DNA from: Microbacteriaceae bacterium
Lineage (GTDB): Bacteria > Actinomycetota > Actinomycetes > Actinomycetales > Microbacteriaceae
Reading direction: 5' to 3'
DNA: 45,960 nt
Assembly (NCBI GenBank): GCA_025464995.1
Contig: JAODMO010000032.1
Span: 1-45,960, forward strand
The first letter of the stretch is position 1; each line of letters begins with the position of its first letter. The notes under the pieces are model-generated. The model was not told where the DNA came from. It did no database searches and saw nothing but the letters and a program-made list of their open reading frames with translations. The position numbers and the translations under genes were made by a program. Positions 25,040 through 32,693 of this stretch are shown here, one piece after another.

Positions 25040-25852
25040 ATGACGCAGAGCACGACGCAGGGCAGCGACGCCCCCGCCCGGATCACGGTCGAACGCGACG
25101 GTCACGTGCTGCTCATCGGGCTGAACCGCCCGGAGAAGCGCAACGCCGCCGACCTGCAGCTGCTGCGCGAGCTCTCCGCCGTGTACGGCCGGCTCGAGAG
25201 CGACCCCGAGCTGCGCGTCGGCCTCGTCTTCGCCCATGGCGACCACTTCACCGGTGGCCTCGACCTCGCCGACGTCGCCCCGCGGATCGGCACGGACGGC
25301 CTCGACATCACGGCCGACGACGGCATCAACCCCTGGCAGGTGTCGGGTGTCGCGCTCAGCAAGCCCGTCGTCATCGCCGTGCAGGGCACGTGCCTCACCC
25401 TCGGCATCGAGCTCATCCTCGCGTCCGACATCGCGGTCGCTGCGGAGTCGACGCGGTTCGGCCAGATCGAGGTCGCCCGCGGCATCCTGCCTTTCGGCGG
25501 CGCCACCATCCGCTTCCCCCGCGCCGTCGGCTGGGGCAACGCCATGCGCTGGATCCTCACCGGCGACCTCTTCGATGCCGCCGAGGCCCTGCGGATCGGT
25601 CTCGTGCAGGAGGTCGTGCCCGATGGCGAGCAGTACGCGCGCGGGCTCGAGCTCGCGCGCCGCATCGCCGCCCAGGCACCCCTCGCCGTGCAGGCGGCCC
25701 TCGCCAACGCCCGCCTCGCGGTGCGGGAGTCGGATGCCGCGGCCGAGGCCCAGCTCCAGCCCGCCCTGGTGCGGCTCGCCGCGAGCGAGGACGCGGCCAT
25801 CGGGATGCGCGCGTTCGCGTCGAGGCAGCCGGCCGAATTCTTCGGGCGCTGA
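25040..25852 (+). CDS. enoyl-CoA hydratase/isomerase (crotonase) family protein
   Basis: A 270-aa crotonase. Substrate-pocket text: NRPEKRNAADLQLL (29-42), AHGDHFTGGLDL for the first oxyanion loop, and GTCLTLGIELILASDIAVA for the second. Both glutamates of classical hydratases can be placed: Glu124 (GIELILASD) and Glu144 (FGQIEVARG). It may therefore hydrate an enoyl-CoA, though the specific substrate is unknown. It follows the arginase-fold gene after 22 bases and precedes the flavin reductase by 27, so it is probably in the same rightward run. The N terminus has a short Ser/Gln-rich extension. Confidence 0.85.
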   Translation: MTQSTTQGSDAPARITVERDGHVLLIGLNRPEKRNAADLQLLRELSAVYGRLESDPELRVGLVFAHGDHFTGGLDLADVAPRIGTDGLDITADDGINPWQVSGVALSKPVVIAVQGTCLTLGIELILASDIAVAAESTRFGQIEVARGILPFGGATIRFPRAVGWGNAMRWILTGDLFDAAEALRIGLVQEVVPDGEQYARGLELARRIAAQAPLAVQAALANARLAVRESDAAAEAQLQPALVRLAASEDAAIGMRAFASRQPAEFFGR

Positions 25853-25879
25853 CGACCGCCCGCGAGGTAGCCTCGGTTC

Positions 25880-27313
25880 ATGACCGAGACCGAGTATGAC
25901 CTCATCGTGATCGGCGGCGGCGCCGTCGCCGAGAACGTCGCCGACCGCGCTGTGCAGGGCGGGTTGACCGCCATCCTCGTCGAGAGCGAACTCGTGGGTG
26001 GTGAGTGCTCCTACTGGGCATGCATGCCCTCGAAGGCGCTCCTCCGCAGCGGCATCGCGCTCAGGGCAGCCCAGCACGTCGGCGGCACGCGCGAGGCGGT
26101 GACCGGAGCGCTCGACGTCGCGGCAACCCTCAAGCGTCGTGACTCGTTCACCCACGACTGGAACGACCAGAGCCAGGTCGACTGGGTCGAGGGCGCGGGC
26201 ATCGACCTGCTGCGCGGCCACGGCCGCATCACCGGCGTCAAGACGGTGTCCGTCGAGGCATCCGACGGCTCGATGACCCAGCTCACCGCGCGCCACGCCG
26301 TCGTCGTGAGCACCGGATCAGAGCCACTCATCCCCGACATCGACGGACTCGCCGGTGTGTCGCCGTGGACTCCCCGCGAGGCCACAAGCGCGGAGACGAT
26401 TCCGGCCAGCCTCGCCATCATCGGCGGCGGCGTTGTCGCCGTCGAGATGGCGACCGCCTACGCGAGCTTCGGATGCGACGTCACCGTCGTCGCACGCAGC
26501 GGACTGCTGCGCGGCCAGGAGGACTTCGCGGCCGAGCTCGTCGGCGCGTCACTCGAGGCGCTCGGCGTGACTCTCCGCACCGGGGTCTCCCCCGCTTCCG
26601 CGACCCGCGACGACACCGGGGTGACGCTGACGCTCGACGACGGCAGCTCGGTCACCGCCGCCGAAGTGCTCGTCGCGACCGGCCGCCGGCCGCGCACGAC
26701 CGACATCGGCGTCGACACCGTCGGCCTCGAGGCGGGCGCGTGGCTCACCACCGACGACACCCTGCTCGTGCGGGGCGAGACCAACGGCGAGCGCCCGTGG
26801 CTCTACGCGACGGGCGACGTGAACCACCGCGCCCTGCTCACGCACCAGGGCAAGTACCAGGCGCGGGCCGCGGGCGACGTGATCGCCGCGCGAGCGCTCG
26901 GCACGCCGGTGCACGACGGCCCGTGGGGCGCCCACACCGCCACTGCCGACCACGCCGCAGTTCCGCAGGTGACGTTCAGCGACCCGGAGGTGGCCTCGGT
27001 CGGGCTCACCTCCGACGCGGCACGGAAGGCGGGCTACGAGATCCGCGTGGTCGACTACGACCTCGGCGGGGTCGCCGGCGCGAGCCTGCAGGCCGACGAC
27101 TACACCGGCAGGGCGCGCATGGTCGTCGACGAGAAGCGCAAGGTCGTGCTCGGCGTCACCTTCGTCGGCCAGGACGTGAGCGAGATGCTCCACGCCGCCA
27201 CGATCGCGATCGTCGGCGAGGTGCCCATCGACCGGTTGTGGCACGCGGTGCCCGCCTACCCCACGATGAACGAGATCTGGCTACGGCTGCTCGAGGAGTA
27301 CGGCCGCCCCTGA
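25880..27313 (+). CDS. pyridine-nucleotide disulfide oxidoreductase
   Basis: A 477-aa flavoprotein of the dihydrolipoamide dehydrogenase/mercuric reductase class. FAD motif LIVIGGGAVAENVADRA (8-24); redox pair GGECSYWACMPSK with Cys43 and Cys48 in the C-x4-C spacing; NAD(P) motif ASLAIIGGGVVAVEMATAYA; FAD-ribityl WLYATGDVNHRALLTH; and the C-terminal dimer-interface base HAVPAYPTMNE. The SYWAC variant instead of LNVGC marks a subfamily of unknown substrate. There is no extra N-terminal heavy-metal domain and no E1/E2 genes nearby, so a free-standing reductase is more likely than an Lpd subunit. Confidence 0.85.
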   Translation: MTETEYDLIVIGGGAVAENVADRAVQGGLTAILVESELVGGECSYWACMPSKALLRSGIALRAAQHVGGTREAVTGALDVAATLKRRDSFTHDWNDQSQVDWVEGAGIDLLRGHGRITGVKTVSVEASDGSMTQLTARHAVVVSTGSEPLIPDIDGLAGVSPWTPREATSAETIPASLAIIGGGVVAVEMATAYASFGCDVTVVARSGLLRGQEDFAAELVGASLEALGVTLRTGVSPASATRDDTGVTLTLDDGSSVTAAEVLVATGRRPRTTDIGVDTVGLEAGAWLTTDDTLLVRGETNGERPWLYATGDVNHRALLTHQGKYQARAAGDVIAARALGTPVHDGPWGAHTATADHAAVPQVTFSDPEVASVGLTSDAARKAGYEIRVVDYDLGGVAGASLQADDYTGRARMVVDEKRKVVLGVTFVGQDVSEMLHAATIAIVGEVPIDRLWHAVPAYPTMNEIWLRLLEEYGRP

Positions 27314-27323
27314 CAGCGCCGAG

Positions 27324-28547
27324 CTACTCCTCGACGAGCGATCCGTAGACGTCGAGGAGCACCGAGACGGATGCCGCCCAGCTGAAGCCCTCGGCGAAGC
27401 GGCGGGCCGATGCCGAGAAATCGGCGTAGAGCAACGGGTCGTCGAGCAGCAGGCTCACGGCGCGCGCCCACTCGGCGGGGTCGCGCGAGTCGACGAGGAG
27501 GCCGGATTCGCCGTCGGACACCGACTCGGTCAGTCCGCCCACGCGCTGCGCGACGACGGGCGTTCCGGACGCCGCCGACTCGAGCGCCACGAGGCCGAAG
27601 GTCTCCGAGTGCGAGGGCACGAGCGTGACGGCAGCGGCCGAGAGCAGCTCGGCGACACCCTCTCTCGACAGCGCGCCGACGAAGCGCACGTCGCCGTCGA
27701 CGCCGAGTTCGCGAGCGAGGTCGCGCACCTCCGCCCCGTACTCCTCGGCGCCGGGCGTCGGCTCCCCGGCGATCACCAGAACGGGGCGCGGCGCGGGCAG
27801 CGCGGCGAGCACCCGCACCGCGAGGCCTTGCGCCTTGAGCGGCTGCACCCGCCCCACGACGGCGAGCAGTGCGCGGTCGGGCTCGACCGCCAGGCGGCGG
27901 CGCACGGCATCGCCCGCGGTGGCCCGCGGCGTGAACAGGGTGGTGTCGACGCCGGGCGGCATGATCCACACCCGGTCGGGTTCCGCGCCCACGAGCTCGA
28001 TGAGGCTCTCGACCTCGGCCGTGGAACTCGCGATCACGGCATCGGCCTGGGTCGCGAGGTACGACTCGGTGCGGGCCCTGCGCTCGGAGTCGCCGAGGCT
28101 GCCGCCCGGCATCGCGCGGTGCTTCATGTCGCCGAGCGTGTGGAAGCTCTGCACAAAGGGGATGCCGAGCTCAATCGCCACGGGCAGGGTGGCGAGCCCG
28201 CTGAGCCAGTAGTGCGCGTGCACGATGTCGTAAGGGCTCGACTCCCGGCCAGCGAGCAGCGCGACCGCCTCGCCGAACTCGTCGGCGACGGTCGAGAGGT
28301 CGTCTTTCGCCACGACGCCTGGTGACGCTGCATCCAGCTCGAACAGGGTGACTCCCGGAGCGATGATCGTCGCGGCGGGCAGTCCCGTGGCACGGGTGAG
28401 CAGGTCGACGGCCACGCCCCGGCCGGCGAGTTCACTCGCGAGCCCGAGGATGGCGACGTTCATCCCCCCTGCGTCCGCCGATCCGGGCACGGCAGAGGGT
28501 GAGGTGTGCATCGACACCATTGCCACACGCCGTACCGCTCGACCCAT
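27324..28547 (-). CDS. mshA: MshA-like glycosyltransferase (GT4)
   Basis: A 407-aa GT-B glycosyltransferase. Close to the start it has HTSPSAVPGSADAGGMNV, the MshA pattern whose DAGGMN loop binds inositol phosphate. MshA adds GlcNAc from UDP-GlcNAc to inositol 3-phosphate, the first step of mycothiol synthesis. The nucleotide-sugar site is SHSETFGLVALE (E-x7-E). Longer starts exist, but the ATG at 28547 fits the family. It lacks a few MshA consensus residues (PGT is PGS, NVY is NVA), so a sister GT4 is possible. It is divergent from an HEXXH protein with only 23 bases between starts. Confidence 0.75.
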   Translation of the reverse strand: MGRAVRRVAMVSMHTSPSAVPGSADAGGMNVAILGLASELAGRGVAVDLLTRATGLPAATIIAPGVTLFELDAASPGVVAKDDLSTVADEFGEAVALLAGRESSPYDIVHAHYWLSGLATLPVAIELGIPFVQSFHTLGDMKHRAMPGGSLGDSERRARTESYLATQADAVIASSTAEVESLIELVGAEPDRVWIMPPGVDTTLFTPRATAGDAVRRRLAVEPDRALLAVVGRVQPLKAQGLAVRVLAALPAPRPVLVIAGEPTPGAEEYGAEVRDLARELGVDGDVRFVGALSREGVAELLSAAAVTLVPSHSETFGLVALESAASGTPVVAQRVGGLTESVSDGESGLLVDSRDPAEWARAVSLLLDDPLLYADFSASARRFAEGFSWAASVSVLLDVYGSLVEE

Positions 28548-28570
28548 GAAGCCACTGTATTCTGCGATGT

Positions 28571-29011
28571 ATGCAGCCGGTGCCGCCGAGCCTCTCGCGA
28601 GGCGCCTCTCGCGTCGCACTCCGGTGGGTGGATGCCGCGGCTCGGGCCCCGCGGCTCAGGGCCGCCCTGCTGCATCCTGTCGTCGCACGATCGGGGTACT
28701 GGCTGGCGACCGCGGCGGGCCTCGTCTGGGGCGCCGCACTGAGCGTCGGGCACATCGGGGTCGACCACGGCCTGATCGTGACGCGGGGTTGCCCCGGCTG
28801 GGCCTACGGTCGCGGCGGCACGACCATCGGCGCCGTCTACCTCACCGGTGACACCGTGTCGCCCGCCGTGCTCGAGCACGAGGCGGTGCACCGGGCGCAG
28901 TGGAGGAGATACGGGCTGGCCTTCATCCCGCTGTACGTCGCGGCCGGTGCCGACGCCAGAACCAACCGCTTCGAGGTCGAGGCGGACCTGACAAAGGGCG
29001 GGTATTCATGA
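28571..29011 (+). CDS. HEXXH-containing hypothetical protein
   Basis: A 146-aa protein of unknown family. A hydrophobic stretch (SGYWLATAAGLVWGAALSVG, about 42-61) may be a membrane helix. Residues around 104-109 read EHEAVHRAQW, an HEXXH zinc-site pattern typical of metallopeptidases, with AFIPLYVAAG behind it. No second acidic metal ligand can be assigned with confidence, so enzymatic activity is uncertain. Its TGA overlaps the SDR start (ATGA), implying coupled translation. The ATG is only 23 bases from the divergent mshA-like start. Confidence 0.65.
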   Translation: MQPVPPSLSRGASRVALRWVDAAARAPRLRAALLHPVVARSGYWLATAAGLVWGAALSVGHIGVDHGLIVTRGCPGWAYGRGGTTIGAVYLTGDTVSPAVLEHEAVHRAQWRRYGLAFIPLYVAAGADARTNRFEVEADLTKGGYS

Positions 29012-29829
29012 GCGAGACGATCGTGATCACGGGAGCGAGCTCCGGGCTGGGGGCGAAGGCCGCCGAACGGCTCGCGAGCGAGGGCTGGCACGTCGCGGTC
29101 GTGGGACGCGACCCCGAACGCACGGCGAGGGTCGCCGCATCCGTCGACGGCTCGCCGTTCGTCGCCGACTTCGACCGCCTCGACGACGTGCGCGAACTCG
29201 CGGCCGCGCTGCTCGAGCGGTATCCGAGCATCGACGTGCTCGCGAACAACGCGGGCGGTCTCGTGAGCAAGCGCGGCCTCAGCGCCGACGGGCACGAGCG
29301 CACCCTCCAGCACAATCACCTCGCGCCCTTCCTGCTCACGAACCTCCTGCTCCCCCGGCTCGTCGAGAGCGGCGCGCGCGTGATCTCCACCGCGAGCCTC
29401 GCGAACCTCTCCGGCAACGTGCGCATGGACGACCTGGAATGGTCGAAGAGGCAGTGGTTCGGCGGCTGGCCGGCCTACGGCACGAGCAAGCTCGCGACCA
29501 TCCTGTTCATTCGCGAGCTCGCGAGGCGCGCGCCGCTCGACGCCTACTCGTTCCACCCCGGCTACGTGTCGACGAGCTTCGGCGCCGACGACACGATGCT
29601 CAAGCTCTCGCAGCTGGTCAAGCCGGGCGGCTTCGGCATCTCGGCCGCCCAGGGTGCCGAGCCGCTTGTGCTGCTCGCGACGGGCCAGGCGGCTCCCGCG
29701 CCGAGCGGAACCTACTACGACCAGCTGGCGCCGTACGGGCGCACGCGCAGGCAGGCCGACGACCCCGGGCTCGCGGGGGCCCTGTGGGACCGCAGCGCGC
29801 AGCTCGTGGGTATGGTCGCCGCGGCCTAG
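29008..29829 (+). CDS. short-chain dehydrogenase/reductase
   Basis: A 273-aa SDR resembling retinol-dehydrogenase-like members. Cofactor motif TGASSGLGAKAAERLA (8-23); NNAGG strand motif; VISTASLANLSGN with the catalytic Ser; and YGTSK as the Tyr-x3-Lys pair. The Arg after the second strand (VVGRDPER) suggests NADP. The substrate is unknown. The start overlaps the HEXXH gene by four bases. Its TAG shares a CTAG with the stop of the convergent SIP gene. Confidence 0.85.
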   Translation: MSETIVITGASSGLGAKAAERLASEGWHVAVVGRDPERTARVAASVDGSPFVADFDRLDDVRELAAALLERYPSIDVLANNAGGLVSKRGLSADGHERTLQHNHLAPFLLTNLLLPRLVESGARVISTASLANLSGNVRMDDLEWSKRQWFGGWPAYGTSKLATILFIRELARRAPLDAYSFHPGYVSTSFGADDTMLKLSQLVKPGGFGISAAQGAEPLVLLATGQAAPAPSGTYYDQLAPYGRTRRQADDPGLAGALWDRSAQLVGMVAAA

Positions 29830-30182
29830 TTCGAGGTGAGGACGCGTGCGGCGCCGTCCGGCGCGATCCACGCGTACACGCGGTGGTCGTCGAACGCGCT
29901 CACCGGGAGCATCTCGCTCAACCAGGCGTCGACGCTGCGGCGCAGCGCCTGTCCGTGATCGCGGACGAGCCAGCAGACGGCGAAGCGTCCCGGGGCGACG
30001 AGGTCGACGATGTCGCTCTCGCGCTGCACCTCGACGAAGACCTGGCCCCGCGACTTCGCGGGCAGCGTGGCGAGGATCGTCTCGATGACGGGGAGCGCGG
30101 CCTCGTCACCCGCCAGCAGGATGCGATCGCTCGTCTCGGGGTTCCAACCGATCGAGGCTGTGCTCTCGTCGATGTGGGTCAT
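29826..30182 (-). CDS. stand-alone siderophore-interacting (SIP) domain protein
   Basis: A 118-aa protein equal to the C-terminal, NADPH-side half of siderophore-interacting ferric reductases. DRILLAGDEAALPVIETILA is the typical opening of that domain, followed by VFVEVQRESDIVDL and VCWLVRDHGQ. The FAD-binding barrel of full-length SIPs (about 270 aa) is absent, so it either needs a partner or has another role. The start lies 8 bases from a near-consensus DtxR/IdeR box, so iron repression is very likely. A TATACT -10 at 30189-30194 suggests an almost leaderless message. Confidence 0.8.
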   Translation of the reverse strand: MTHIDESTASIGWNPETSDRILLAGDEAALPVIETILATLPAKSRGQVFVEVQRESDIVDLVAPGRFAVCWLVRDHGQALRRSVDAWLSEMLPVSAFDDHRVYAWIAPDGAARVLTSN

Positions 30183-30190
30183 GGGCCCAG

Positions 30191-30210
30191 TATAGGCATG
30201 CCTTACCTAA
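30191..30210 (-). promoter_or_regulatory. DtxR/IdeR iron box
   Basis: On the minus strand the sequence is TTAGGTAAGGCATGCCTATA, close to the actinobacterial iron-box consensus TTAGGTTAGGCTAACCTAA. It overlaps the presumed -10 (TATACT) of the SIP-domain gene, the classical arrangement for Fe-dependent repression. The divergent luciferase-like gene starts 62 bases away and could also be affected. Confidence 0.85.
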
Positions 30211-30218
30211 TGCCACGA

Positions 30219-30246
30219 GGAGTATTCGCCGCTCCGGGAATACTCC
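30219..30246. promoter_or_regulatory. 9-bp inverted repeat upstream of the luciferase-like gene
   Basis: GGAGTATTC (30219-30227) and GAATACTCC (30238-30246) are perfect complements with a 10-base spacer. They lie between the iron box and the flavoenzyme start at 30272. They could be a repressor operator or form a hairpin in the 5' end of the message. Confidence 0.5.
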
Positions 30247-30271
30247 CAGCGCCGCAACTGTATGCATAACT

Positions 30272-31324
30272 ATGGAATTCGGAATCTACAGCTTCGGTGA
30301 CATCCACCAAGACCCCAGGAGTGGCGCGCGCGTCTCGGTCGAGCAGAACCTCGCCGACACGATCGAGAGAATCACACTCGCGGATGCCTCGGGCCTCGAC
30401 TACTTCGGACTCGGGGAGCACCACCGCCCCGACTACTCCATCTCCGCCCCGGCCACGGTGCTCGCCGCTGCCGCGACGGTGACCTCGCGCATCAAGCTCG
30501 GCAGCGCCGTCACGGTGCTCAGCACGGAGGACCCGGTGCGGGTGTTCCAGCAGTTCGCGACCATCGACCTGCTGTCGCACGGTCGCGCCGAGGTCGTCGC
30601 CGGCCGCGGCTCGTTCATCGAGTCGTTCCCCATCTTCGGAGCGAGCCTCGGCGACTACGACGAGCTCTACGCGGAGAAGCTCGACCTCCTGCTCGCGCTC
30701 AACGAGAACGAGGTCGTCACGTGGCGCGGGCGGTTCCGCCCCGCGCTCGACAACCAGCGGATCCTCCCGCGGCCGAGCGAGAGCGGCGACCACCCCGGCA
30801 CGCTCGACATCTGGATCGCGACCGGCGGCAACCCCGAATCATCCGCTCGCGCCGGCGCCCTCGGTGTTCCGATCAGCTACGCCATCATCGGCGGCTACCC
30901 GGAGCGCTTCGCGCCGCTCTTCGACCTGTACCGCCGCTCCGCCGCCGCGGCCGGCCACGACGCCGCGTCCCTCCGAACCGCCGTTGCGGCGCCCGGGTTC
31001 ATCGGCAGCGACTCGCGCGAGGCCAAGGACGCCTTCTTCGAGTACTGGGTCGACTCGATGGCCCGCATCTCGGCCGAGCGGGGCTTTCCGACGCCCACGC
31101 GCGAGACCTACGAAGACATGACCGGCCCGCGGGGCGCGATCTTCGCCGGCGGCCCGCAGGAGGTGGCCGACAAGATCGTCTACGTGCACGGCCATCTCGG
31201 CATGGACCGCGTCGGCCTGCAGATGGACTGGTCGGGCGTGCCGCAGCCGCTCATGCTCGAGTCCATCGGCCTCTACGCGAACGAGGTCGCGCCGCGCGTG
31301 CGCAAGGCGCTCGCCGCGAAGTAG
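30272..31324 (+). CDS. luciferase-like (LLM) flavin-dependent monooxygenase
   Basis: A 350-aa TIM-barrel flavoenzyme of the bacterial-luciferase-like group. It opens MEFGIYSFGDIHQDP, continues LDYFGLGEHHRPDY, a flavin and substrate loop of this family, then LGSAVTVLSTEDPVRVFQQF and GRAEVVAGRGSFIESFPIFG. It probably uses FMNH2 or F420 and acts on an unidentified compound. An NADPH:flavin reductase is not adjacent, but the divergent SIP domain is oxidoreductase-like. The last 145 bases before the next gene hold nothing recognisable. Confidence 0.85.
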   Translation: MEFGIYSFGDIHQDPRSGARVSVEQNLADTIERITLADASGLDYFGLGEHHRPDYSISAPATVLAAAATVTSRIKLGSAVTVLSTEDPVRVFQQFATIDLLSHGRAEVVAGRGSFIESFPIFGASLGDYDELYAEKLDLLLALNENEVVTWRGRFRPALDNQRILPRPSESGDHPGTLDIWIATGGNPESSARAGALGVPISYAIIGGYPERFAPLFDLYRRSAAAAGHDAASLRTAVAAPGFIGSDSREAKDAFFEYWVDSMARISAERGFPTPTRETYEDMTGPRGAIFAGGPQEVADKIVYVHGHLGMDRVGLQMDWSGVPQPLMLESIGLYANEVAPRVRKALAAK

Positions 31325-31469
31325 CCCGCTACTTCCGGCCCGTTCAGACCGGCCTCTCCTTCCCGCCCATGATCGGCTCGGTGCCGCTCATGATCTTCGG
31401 ATCCGCGCACTGACTATCCGTGGCCGGATCGTGAGGTCGGGTCACTCGAGTCGGCTGTAGCCTGTGGCC

Positions 31470-32027
31470 ATGCCAATCAGGGGTGCGGTAGTCATCGGGA
31501 TAGGGTTCGCGATCGCCCTCTCGGGGTGTGCGCCGACGAGCTCACCGGCGGCCGTGCGGTCGCCGAGCGCAGCGCCCCGTCCGACGGCCGTGTCGCCGTC
31601 TCCCACACCGACCCCTGCTGCCGGCCCGGTGGCGTGCGACACCCTCGTCGACGACGCCGACGAAGCGAAGTACGCGGCCGCGGGTTGGGTGGCCAGCCCC
31701 GACTACGAGCAGCGTGCCGCGGAAGAGACGTGGCCGACGCTCGCATTCGTGACCTACGGCGGGGTGCTCTGCCAGTGGGGGCAGCCGAACAGCGACGCCG
31801 CCGACATGTACGGCTACTCGCCCATCACCCCCGCGCAGGCGGAGGCGGAGAAGGCACGGCTCACGAGCGCCGGGTACACCGTAACGGAGGCGCTCGGCGG
31901 CATCGTCTTCGAGGCGCACGGGGAGTACCTCAACGAGTACTTCCTCTTCCTCGACGACTCGTGGTACTACTCGACGCTCGACACGGCGACCCTCGAAAAG
32001 GCCGTCCGCACTGTCGAGACACACTAG
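31470..32027 (+). CDS. small lipoprotein, family A, copy 1
   Basis: A 185-aa exported lipoprotein: signal sequence with lipobox IALSGC, a Ser/Pro/Thr-rich tether (about 25-50), and a compact domain with ACDTLVDDADEAKYAAAGW and FVTYGGVLCQWG. Two cysteines are positioned to form a disulfide. The domain is shared with the next gene and more distantly with the gene at 34577. The function is unknown; it is likely anchored outside the membrane. The ATG at 31470 is chosen over a GTG six bases earlier; neither has a clear Shine-Dalgarno. Confidence 0.75.
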   Translation: MPIRGAVVIGIGFAIALSGCAPTSSPAAVRSPSAAPRPTAVSPSPTPTPAAGPVACDTLVDDADEAKYAAAGWVASPDYEQRAAEETWPTLAFVTYGGVLCQWGQPNSDAADMYGYSPITPAQAEAEKARLTSAGYTVTEALGGIVFEAHGEYLNEYFLFLDDSWYYSTLDTATLEKAVRTVETH

Positions 32028-32098
32028 TCGCGAGCGACGGCTGGGGCGTCACCCAATCGTGACCCCGCCGCGGAATCACCGTAGATACTCTCTCATCT

Positions 32099-32686
32099 AT
32101 GACGCGTTCATCCCCCGCCTCCGCGATCGGCGCACTCCTGCTCACCGCCGTTGTTCTCACCGGCTGCACAGACACCGGCGATTCCGGAGCCGACTCGGTG
32201 CCGAGCACCCCCACGGGCGCGGCGCCCAGCGCGCCATCCCCGCCGCCCACCGTAGGCCCGGCGGCTGAGCCCGTGACGTGCGAGACGCTGCTCGACGATG
32301 CGGACGAGGCCGAGTACGCCGCCGCCGGCTGGACGCTCAGCGCCGACTATGAGCAACGCGCCGCCGACCAGTCGTTTCCGACCCTCCCCTTCGTGACCTA
32401 CGGCGGGGCGCTCTGCCAGTGGGGGCTGCAGGGCACCGACGCGGGCGACGTCTACGCCTATTCGCTCATTACCCCCGCGCAGGCAGGAGAACAGCAGGCG
32501 AGGCTCACAGACGAGGGCTACACCGCCTCGACCGACCTCGGCGGGACCCTCTTCGAGGGGCATGGCGACGTGAACCTCGGTGAAGACGCCGACCTGTTCT
32601 ACCTCTTCCTGGGCGACTCGTGGTTCCACACCACCGTCAACCGTGAGGCCATGGAGAAGGCTGTGCGCACCGTCGAAGCGCTCTAG
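32099..32686 (+). CDS. small lipoprotein, family A, copy 2
   Basis: A 195-aa lipoprotein: lipobox VVLTGC, then an Ala/Ser/Pro tether and the same domain as the preceding gene (TCETLLDDADEAEYAAAGW, then FVTYGGALCQWG). The two are clearly tandem paralogues, 71 bases apart. This copy has a few extra residues near GHGDVNLGEDADLFYLFLG. No catalytic residues are evident. It is probably a surface lipoprotein of unknown function, perhaps ligand-binding, and ends eight bases before the convergent amidase. Confidence 0.75.
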   Translation: MTRSSPASAIGALLLTAVVLTGCTDTGDSGADSVPSTPTGAAPSAPSPPPTVGPAAEPVTCETLLDDADEAEYAAAGWTLSADYEQRAADQSFPTLPFVTYGGALCQWGLQGTDAGDVYAYSLITPAQAGEQQARLTDEGYTASTDLGGTLFEGHGDVNLGEDADLFYLFLGDSWFHTTVNREAMEKAVRTVEAL

Positions 32687-32693
32687 CCCGACC

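Noticed and set aside
31325..31469. Short frame ending in MIGSVPLMIFGSAH as a remnant gene
   Set aside because: It is too short, has no homology I can name, and overlaps only intergenic sequence; no support beyond hydrophobicity.
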